Part shown: positions 7,642 to 13,303 of the stretch, in pieces
Layout: every line of letters starts with the position of its first letter
How positions within the stretch are numbered: position 1 is the stretch's first letter
Assembly (NCBI GenBank): GCA_021014945.1
Contig: MU266807.1
Span: forward strand, 1-13,303
Direction of reading: 5' to 3'
From: Leucogyrophana mollusca
Taxonomy: Eukaryota > Basidiomycota > Agaricomycetes > Boletales
DNA: 13,303 nt
Notes under the pieces: generated by a model
The model's input: only the letters and a program-made list of their open reading frames with translations
Database searches by the model: none
Told to the model about the DNA's origin: nothing
Translations under genes and position numbers: made by a program

Positions 7642-9318
7642 TTACTTGCCGCAGCCTGGGCAGCAGTGGATAACATCATGCACAAACACATCACAGTCAG
7701 TGCAGAAATCATTGTGGCAGTCGGTGCAGCGATAACGACCTAGGGGACTCATTCCTTCGGTCGCCGCTGCTGTAGATGGTGTTGTCGGAAAGATGCGTGC
7801 GCACGCATGACACCCAGTCGCCGGATCCGGCATATCTTCGAGTGATGACCTGCAGATACCGTTGGTCCGTCAGCCAACAGCCGCCAAACGGCGTATAAAT
7901 ACTTACACTGCTTGGTATGGTTTCACGGGGAATAGGTGGTGGTAGCTGCGCGCCAGATGAGGAGAGCTGACTATCATTAGACCGCAGATGTCGCAATCGG
8001 TGGGCACGTCGCATACTTTGGCCATGCAGCGAGGACAGAGGAAGCCTTCGCTCTTCATTTCAGAGTGGCAGACACACAAGCTTGGTGGTGATGTGTCAGG
8101 GAGTCGAGTTGGGAAGCCCATCATCATCAAGTCAGCGGCGGGGTTAGCGGTGCCTGGTCCGGCAGCGCGCGAGACAGCACGCTGGGCAGGCGGAGGGACC
8201 GATTCGAAGAGGATATCTTTAAAGTGGCCCTCGTTCATAGCGACCCCGAACTGCCCTACCACAGCAAATCTCTATAAAAAGGTGTACCCAATAAGGAGGG
8301 AACTGTTGCCCACCGCCGGTTTTATCACAGAGCTCTCTGCAGATCTTCATTTCAGCAGCGAGCGCAACTACCGATATTCGAATCTTGTTTTTTACGCAAG
8401 CGTCCAGTGTGTCGTGGATATTTCCAGGGTCGCACGTTGTCAAGGAGCCAAAGATGACGAGAATCTCCCGAGAGGAGTGAGTAGGGAGGTGACTACGCGT
8501 ATGAGTATTATGATAAGGTAAAGAGTAGGTACTGTACCTCATGCTGCTCCGCGCCATCTCGATGGCGTTCTGAAGGCTCGGCTCACCGGTGGGTTCAAGT
8601 TTATGTCTGTCTGCGATGGACTTGAGGACATCCTGAGGGTTACCTGAGATGCACCACGAGAGTTGTTACTCGAGGTCGTCCGTAGAGTCGACCGCCACTG
8701 ACCTGACATTTCACCTATGCGCTCGCCAATCCCCGCTCTCATCCCTACGACGCCAATTTGACCAAGGGGGTTCTGGTCAAACCACTCCGTTATGAATTCT
8801 CGTGCATATTGCAGCGAAAGGTCAAATCTAGTCGGCCGCATGTCCCGGTCCATCATCGAGGCCGATAAGTCCAGCAAGAGAATAAGATGTCGAATGATAG
8901 TACGCCGTATAGCAGCGGCAGGAGCAAGTAATCTAAATACGCAGGCTTAGATCACTACAGCGACCCCAGGATGTTCTGGCTTACCTACGGCGCCTGCCCC
9001 GCGCCATCCAATCCTCCACGGCTCCCTGAAGGCTCCCTGCTTCGTCTTCCTGCACTGTATCCCAAGAACGTGTATATGACGCCTCCCATGTATACGCTTG
9101 CTGCAAACTTGGATCGGCGACAGGATACTGGTCAGGCGATGTAGCTGACGCACATCTTTTGCTTTGGCCTTTCCCTTGTCCTTCTTCCGCTTATCTGTCG
9201 CTTTGCCCTTGCCCTTGCCCTTGGTGCGCGAGTAGTCCCCATCCCCGTCCCCGAGAATGGAGACATCAGAATCGGAATCTACGTCCATGAAAATGCTGTC
9301 TTGCTGACGCGGCGGCAT
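7642..9318 (-). CDS. SSL1: TFIIH core subunit Ssl1/p44 (GTF2H2)
   Basis: Seven exons on the minus strand: 9318-9154, 9100-8985, 8932-8703, 8643-8538, 8492-8314, 8255-7907, 7849-7642; 1353 nt, 450 residues. Ssl1/p44 is a core subunit of TFIIH. It binds and stimulates the XPD/Rad3 helicase in nucleotide excision repair and serves RNA polymerase II initiation. The N-terminus is acidic, then Lys/Gly-rich (35-55, KGKGKGK type, likely disordered). The vWA domain starts near 105: [14 protein letters not shown] with the MIDAS-like D115-x-S117-x-S119, then FFDQNP-like [33 protein letters not shown] and [12 protein letters not shown] zinc-binding region follows (C326, C328, C339, C342, C347, C353, C356; [15 protein letters not shown]). 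The C-terminal C4C4 RING-like domain has C395, C398, C423, C426, C431, C434, C445 and C448. All usual parts are present at normal length. The gene is TATA-less, as expected for a housekeeping gene. Confidence 0.96.
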
Positions 9319-9749
9319 CCTATTCGCCGATACCTTGATGATCGCTGAGGACTAGGCAGTAAGCTGGCGCTGGACGGCTACCGGAATGCTACGCTCCACA
9401 GCGTTGCTACGAACGCTGAGGCTGTTGTTGGCTGTTGCTCCGCGGAACCCAGGCTCTCGCTGTGGCTATACAGTAGTGACACTGACATAAGGTCCCAACG
9501 CAAGTTAGGCTCAGACCCAAACTCCTACCTCCCACTAGTAGTATTGGTACCACTACTATGCGCATCATGATATGGCTGGGAACGAGCGTACCCTGTACTG
9601 AGAGCTCTTTGGTGTTTATCAGGCACGTATGGCTGGCACCTTTCGACTTCGTCATGTCTTGAGGTTCGAAGTAAGTTATGTACCTCACAATATATACACA
9701 GCCTCTGGTTTGTCTGGCAGCGGCTCTGCCACAATCAGGCTATCCTAGC
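9319..9749. other. Divergent intergenic region upstream of SSL1
   Basis: This separates the SSL1 start (minus) from the weak plus-strand ORF at 9750. The minus-strand open frame at 9407-9688 has no recognisable content. A perfect 7-bp inverted repeat, TAGTAGT (9536-9542) and ACTACTA (9552-9558), flanks a 9-nt loop. A plus-strand TATATA is at 9691-9696. Confidence 0.4.
9691..9696 (+). promoter_or_regulatory. TATA box upstream of the small ORF at 9750
   Basis: TATATA followed by caca, 54 bp before an ATG that opens a short reading frame. Spacing fits a short 5' leader. This is the main reason for taking the following ORF seriously. Confidence 0.35.
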
Positions 9750-9899
9750 ATGTCCGAGCACGGAGAAATCTCTATAGAGGGCAAGCCTCCTCAGGTAAGT
9801 AATTACAATGATCTTCTGTCAAATACGGCTCCGCCATCATCACCTGCATCCAGCGTGTTCGAGATCGAGTCACACAACAGCTATATACATAGCCCATGA
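9750..9899 (+). CDS. Small hypothetical ORF (49 residues) or first exons of a broken gene
   Basis: Unspliced, the frame encodes 49 residues starting MSEHGEISIEGKPPQ and ending in a Ser/Pro-rich stretch (PPSSPASS). A consensus donor gtaagt follows codon 15. Splicing from it to the acceptor acatag at about 9889-9894 would keep the frame and run to a stop at 10150, giving roughly 100 residues (HSYGYGMHTPQLLY and on). An acceptor at catccag would stop early. No family is recognised in any version. It could be a truncated member of the same lineage as the zinc-finger gene downstream, but I see no alignable similarity. Confidence 0.25.
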   Translation: MSEHGEISIEGKPPQVSNYNDLLSNTAPPSSPASSVFEIESHNSYIHSP

Positions 9900-10261
9900 T
9901 TATTCCCATCTTCCGAGCGCACTCATATGGTTATGGGATGCACACCCCGCAGTTGCTGTATACGGGCGTTCTGTGGCCAACATTCTTCGGAACATGCTAT
10001 TTTGCTAACTTCGGCGGTGCGAGTATCATTCGTGCATCTATTCGTCGATCCCTCGACAACCCTCTCCTTGGTACTGCAGACGCCGGTAGATGGGGATTCC
10101 AACGTTCGTCGGTGGCGGTCCCGGCACGGGCGCCTGGTCGTGGTTTATAAGAGTGCTCGAGAACGAGTCGTTTCATGCGCGGTGTCTTTCAAAGTTCTCT
10201 GTAAAGCTCTCATACTCCAATCACAACTATCTGCTTTCCCTGAAACACGCCACCTCTCGAT
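9900..10261 (+). other. Upstream region of the C2H2 gene
   Basis: Several overlapping open frames occur here, none with recognisable content. TTTATAAG (10144-10151) is a good TATA box about 115 bp before the ATG at 10262. The leader between them is rich in C and T runs. Part of this stretch may belong to a spliced form of the ORF at 9750. Confidence 0.4.
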
Positions 10262-11283
10262 ATGACTTCTGAAGCTACACTTGCGCCTACCGACACGCCG
10301 ACCGAGCAGAGTTGCACCAGCTTGGCTGATAACTCACCCCGGGTACACAATGACATCGGGTCAACGGCGCTTCAGTTCGAGCTTATATCAGGGAATCCAT
10401 ATGATCTTCAGTGAGGATAGTGGAATATATCCTCGAATGTTATCTCACGACAGACAATAGGGACTTTCAACCTGGGGACCTTCACTGTTCAGATCTGAGC
10501 ACCGCTCAAGCAGTTGACCCCGTGACCTCAATCTTCTCGCCATGCATTACACCTGATGAGTTCGCTCTCACATCTCCTAACATCTACCTGCTCCCTGTGA
10601 TGCGGTACCCCCCCTGGTATGACTATTCGGTTCACATGGCAGGGGATGAGAACGGGCTTCTGTGGGCAACATTGAGTGGAGGTGAGATGGAGAGGAGCGA
10701 AATCTTCCGCCACAGGCCTTCACAGTCACCTGTGTCCACGTGGCAGGAAGGCACCCGGGGAATCAGCCCCACTTCCACTCCGCGACGTCCCTGGCACCCC
10801 GCGCCCCGGGCCAGGCCTTCCACCCCCCAGTGGCCCAACCCGACCTCGGGCTATCGGTCACCTTGCCTAATCACAGAATCATACACGTCACCCCCAGAAC
10901 CATACGACGCTGAAACGACTGTATCTCAGGGGCTCAAAGAGATATCTGCCTACCAGTGCAAATGGGACGTGGCTGGTTCCCCGTGCGGGAGACACTTCGC
11001 CAGTGACAAGGACTCCATCTCTCTCCATCTCGAGCATCGCCACGACGTCGACACCAAAGGGGTGGTCGATTGTATGTGGACCGGATGTGCTAAGAGGATA
11101 CGCGGGGATAGTCTTTCTCGACATATCCAGAGGCATATCGGTGTGAAGGGACCAGGCTCGAGGGGCACCAAGAAGGCCACTCGCGCTGAAAATGTTAGGA
11201 GGCACATGGTGACGCCGCACAAGGTGATTGACATCGAAGTCCTCATGCTTTCTGTTGCAGGCTTTTTTACCAGCGGTCCATGA
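10262..11283 (+). CDS. C2H2 zinc-finger protein, putative transcription factor
   Basis: Exon 1 is 10262-10410 and exon 2 starts at 10461; the 50-nt intron runs gtgagg...caatag. Without further splicing the frame ends at 11283 (323 residues). The start is the first ATG after the TATA box. The first 200 residues are Ser/Thr/Pro-rich and probably disordered (RRPWHPAPRARPSTPQWP). The C-terminal part has zinc fingers: an atypical first finger (C-x8-C ... HLEHRH), a second CMWTGC-x11-H-x3-H (C-x4-C type) and a third-finger remnant ending ENVRRHM-VTPH. In that remnant both positions expected to be Cys are Gly. A donor-like gtgatt follows HMVTPHK at 11224. Splicing it to an acceptor at 11273 (50-nt intron) would give a tail ending at 11330; to 11260 (37 nt, very short) a tail ending at 11362. 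The C-terminus is therefore uncertain. DNA binding is inferred from the fingers; no target is known. Confidence 0.65.
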
Positions 11284-11298
11284 TACATGGGATACGGT

Positions 11299-11318
11299 CA
11301 TATTGGTACATATTGGTA
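11299..11318 (+). repeat. Perfect tandem duplication of a 10-mer
   Basis: CATATTGGTA occurs twice back to back, just after the unspliced stop codon of the zinc-finger gene. Ten bases is not a multiple of three, so the duplication would shift the frame of any spliced tail that crosses it. Confidence 0.7.
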
Positions 11319-11772
11319 TGGCCACCGTGATTTCGAGTTCCACCTTATTGCTTCTGTCCTGATACGGGCACCAGCCAGTTCGGGGCGTGTTTCAGTAAGT
11401 CTCCATATAACATGTGACAGTTGATATCTTACTTGTATGAATGAGTTTTGTTCATATACGTCTCGTGTACTTGTACTGTGGGCTATTATTATTGCACCGG
11501 ATTCCAACGTTGTCCCTCACTGTTTGTAACTTACATGGCTCGCCTCCTAATCTTTGACGTCGATTGAGCTGCTTACGGTCCCAGTGATGCTTTCTCCGAA
11601 CTACGTATTTATTTGGTTTCCAATTAACGACGGGCGATAAACGTGAACGCACTTTGGAAGACGCGCCACTGGACAGCAAACTGCTAAGTGAAGCCTTCCC
11701 CAACAGAGCCTGAACCTAGCCCCCTAGCCTGTTGTTCGAATTCTGAGGAGGCCTCAATACCCGCCCTTCTTG
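11319..11772. other. No recognisable gene
   Basis: The stretch holds the 3' UTR of the zinc-finger gene and undefined sequence. The minus-strand open frame 11452-11703 has an ordinary composition but no recognisable motif. No poly(A) hexamer AATAAA was found on the plus strand. Confidence 0.35.
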
Positions 11773-12372
11773 TCAGCACCCCTTTGATTTCATTAATATC
11801 GTATGCAAGTACGCAAGTGGGGGTGAGGTCTCAGCGAACTCTTTCGATCTCAAAATACTTAGGACTTCTTGCCCAATCTGCGCCAATGGTAGTCCAGCGC
11901 CAGTCGAGCTTGGTGCCAACTTTTCGGAGAATGGCCAAGTCACTTCCCATGGTCTAGGCGGACGTACCACAATAGCTCTACCCGGTGCCAACGAGGTCTC
12001 GACATTACCACATGAGCATGCATTGTCCATATTGTCCCTCAGCGACACCAAATACACACGGTCGCAACGAGACCGAACACATCGTTATCAAGCCCTCGCC
12101 TAAGGCGAATATTATCCTGGAGCGCCTCCATCCCCGTGAATATCTGGAGTGTATTTTGACACGCCGTTGAAAACATATGCCCTGAGGTCGCCACACAACT
12201 TGGAGCCCACCGATTGGGGCGTATGGTCCGCGTAACCTAATAGGGGCTGATTTTCGAGGACATTTTCGCGGAGATTGCGCCACGGAGTGCTCGGCCGTTG
12301 GGCGATCCGATCGATCGTCCCCTCAAACGTCGATCGTCGTGTCACAGGATTTGTGCTCTTGTCGTCGATCAT
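11773..12372 (-). pseudogene. Unidentified minus-strand coding remnant, probably frameshifted
   Basis: Three overlapping minus-strand frames look protein-like in turn. From 12372 an ATG frame starts MIDDKSTNPVTRRSTFEG and ends near 12112. A second frame carries GMEALQDNIRLRRGLDND followed by VFGLVAT (about 12145-12075) and then meets a stop. A third carries LRDNMDNACSCGNVETSLAP and then PPRPWEVTWPFSEKL to a stop at 11773. The echo between 'LQDNIRLRRG' and 'LRDNMDNA' and the absence of room for an intron at the second junction suggest frameshift decay rather than splicing. I do not recognise the family. A real gene with an unusual exon pattern remains possible. Confidence 0.25.
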
Positions 12373-12466
12373 GATATTTAGATTGATAGAACTAATCCCC
12401 AGAACGTTGTACTTACTGTGTGTTAAGTTTATAGAGCCTCGGACCCGTTAGAAAAGAACATAATTG

Positions 12467-12980
12467 AAGTGGCCTTCGTTCATAGCTAAGCCGAACAATC
12501 CTGCCCGAGTAATTCTCTGCCGTGCAGTATACTCGATAGTGGTTCGCTACTCACGCCGTACGAGTCACTGCAAATCTTTGCACCGAGGCAGTTGTCGATC
12601 CTTTGAATCTTGTCTTCGGCGCAAGCGTTTAGGACTTGGTAGATTTATCTGGGGTTGCAGGTAGGAGAGAAGCCTAAGATTGCGGGGACGAGTGGTGACG
12701 GGAAGACATTAGCGTAACGCGGGGAAAAGGAGTCCCTCGTCTCAAAGCTGCTCTACGACACCGCGGTGGCGTTCAGTTGGGGATAAACCTGTAGATGACC
12801 CGAAGGCTCAAACTTACCGACACCACGAGATCGTCCAGTGAGTTGACCGCCGTTGGCATCTGACCTATCCGCTCACTGATTCCCGCTATGCCAGTTTTGC
12901 CAAGAAGGTTCTGTCCAGGTCACTCCAAAATAGACACCCGTCCATATTGCAGCGAGAGTTTAAGATGAGTTCTGGGTCAT
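12467..12980 (-). pseudogene. Truncated SSL1 pseudogene (genomic copy of exon 3 to exon 6 part)
   Basis: The stretch aligns along its length with the intact SSL1 gene at about 8219-8830, same orientation. Landmarks: gtggccttcgttcatag matches gtggccctcgttcatag of SSL1 (minus-strand LAMNEGHF versus VAMNEGHF). Next come the exon 5 match around ACA-DKI (SSL1 ACVKNKI) and AKIC, then GQNLLGKTGIAGISERIGQM against SSL1 [12 protein letters not shown]...ERIGEM, and LSLQYGR against LSLQYAR. The codon for W in SSL1 EWFDQN is TGA here (12920-12922). Intron-derived sequence is retained, so it is a DNA copy, not a retrocopy. The vWA start, zinc domains and both gene ends are missing. It lies about 4 kb from the parent and is diverged with small deletions, so it is not recent. 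Confidence 0.85.
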
Positions 12981-13020
12981 GATTGGCCCCACATCAGGAA
13001 AACTACACGCTTCTTGATGC

Positions 13021-13200
13021 ACCTTAAATATCCTTAGAAGGTCTTAGAATTGTATTTAAGGAGATTTAAGACGGTTTCTACTAAGGAGAGAGCTCCTTGA
13101 TTAAGTAGATTCGATATCTTAAATTGTTCTTGTATTAGCCCTTAATCGAGTCTTAGATCCCAAGAGATGTATTAAGGAGTATCAAGACAGAGAAATAAAT
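13021..13200. repeat. AT-rich tract with imperfect internal repeats
   Basis: By hand count GC is about 33% here, well below the gene regions to the left. Two related segments occur about 110 bp apart: 13041-13073 (GTCTTAGA ... TGTATTTAAGGAG ... AAGAC) and 13150-13189 (GTCTTAGA ... TGTATTAAGGAG ... CAAGAC). A short palindrome AAGGAG-agag-CTCCTT lies at 13083-13098. The character fits a transposon end or relic, but no coding part or target-site duplication is visible. Confidence 0.55.
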
Positions 13201-13219
13201 AAGAAAACAAGATAAAGGA

Positions 13220-13242
13220 GATCACCGAAAGACTTGGTGATC
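13220..13242. repeat. 7-bp perfect inverted repeat (stem-loop)
   Basis: GATCACC (13220-13226) and GGTGATC (13236-13242) flank a 9-nt loop, directly before the 20-bp tandem units. It could be a terminal hairpin of a mobile element. Confidence 0.5.
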
Positions 13243-13300
13243 GTTTGAGGTGCGGGGCGTTCATCTCAGGCGTGGATGGTTCGTTTGAGGCGTCTGGGGT
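13241..13300. repeat. Three degenerate 20-bp tandem units, cut by the window edge
   Basis: Units start at 13241, 13261 and 13281. Each begins TC(G/A)T(T/C)T(G/C)AGG and ends in GT. Units 1 and 3 share TCGTTTGAGG exactly. The array probably continues beyond the window. Confidence 0.55.
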
Positions 13301-13303
13301 TTT

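Noticed and set aside
9407..9688. 93-residue minus-strand open frame upstream of SSL1
   Set aside because: No motif or promoter; it overlaps the SSL1 promoter region and seems to be chance.
11716..11745. tRNA-like B-box (GTTCGAATTC) with an A-box-like stretch before it
   Set aside because: The A box is poor, spacing is wrong and no cloverleaf arms can be paired.
12467..12980. Processed (retro) copy of SSL1
   Set aside because: Intron-derived sequence between exons 3/4 and 5/6 is retained, so the copy came from DNA, not mRNA.
13241..13300. CRISPR-like array
   Set aside because: Units are directly adjacent with no spacers, degenerate, and in a eukaryotic context.

Overview
The window looks like nuclear DNA of a basidiomycete fungus, probably a mushroom-forming agaricomycete. 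The genes are split by many short introns (mostly 46-80 nt) with GT...AG ends. The encoded families and protein tails are ones I associate with basidiomycetes. All exon models were built by hand from splice signals, reading frame and family conservation. For the four complete, confidently modelled genes the exon lengths sum to a multiple of three.

Layout: (a) 12-592, minus strand: 5' part of a paraoxonase/arylesterase-like gene that leaves the window at its left edge. (b) 593-1641: a 1 kb divergent promoter region with a GATA palindrome, a CACGTG palindrome and a TATA box in front of the next gene. (c) 1642-4075, plus strand: a 13-exon Nha1/Sod2-type Na+/H+ antiporter that includes a 5-nt microexon. 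(d) 4076-4430: convergent 3' ends. (e) 4431-5514, 6024-7397 and 7642-9318, all minus strand: a disordered protein with two NPF motifs, a cysteine-rich single-pass membrane protein of unknown function, and the TFIIH core subunit Ssl1/p44. (f) 9319-11330, plus strand: a weak small ORF behind a TATA box, then a C2H2 zinc-finger gene whose third finger has lost both cysteines. (g) 11363-13303: mostly decayed sequence. It holds an unidentified minus-strand coding remnant, a broken partial copy of SSL1 at about 12467-12980, and an AT-rich repeat tract that ends in 20-bp tandem units running to the window edge.

The left two thirds is an ordinary gene-dense core region (DNA repair/transcription, ion homeostasis, membrane proteins). 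The right third has the character of a degenerating accessory flank. No rRNA, tRNA, CRISPR array or intact transposase was seen. The least described items are the 20-cysteine membrane protein and its NPF-motif neighbour. The clearest structural findings are the SSL1 pseudogene and the antiporter microexon.
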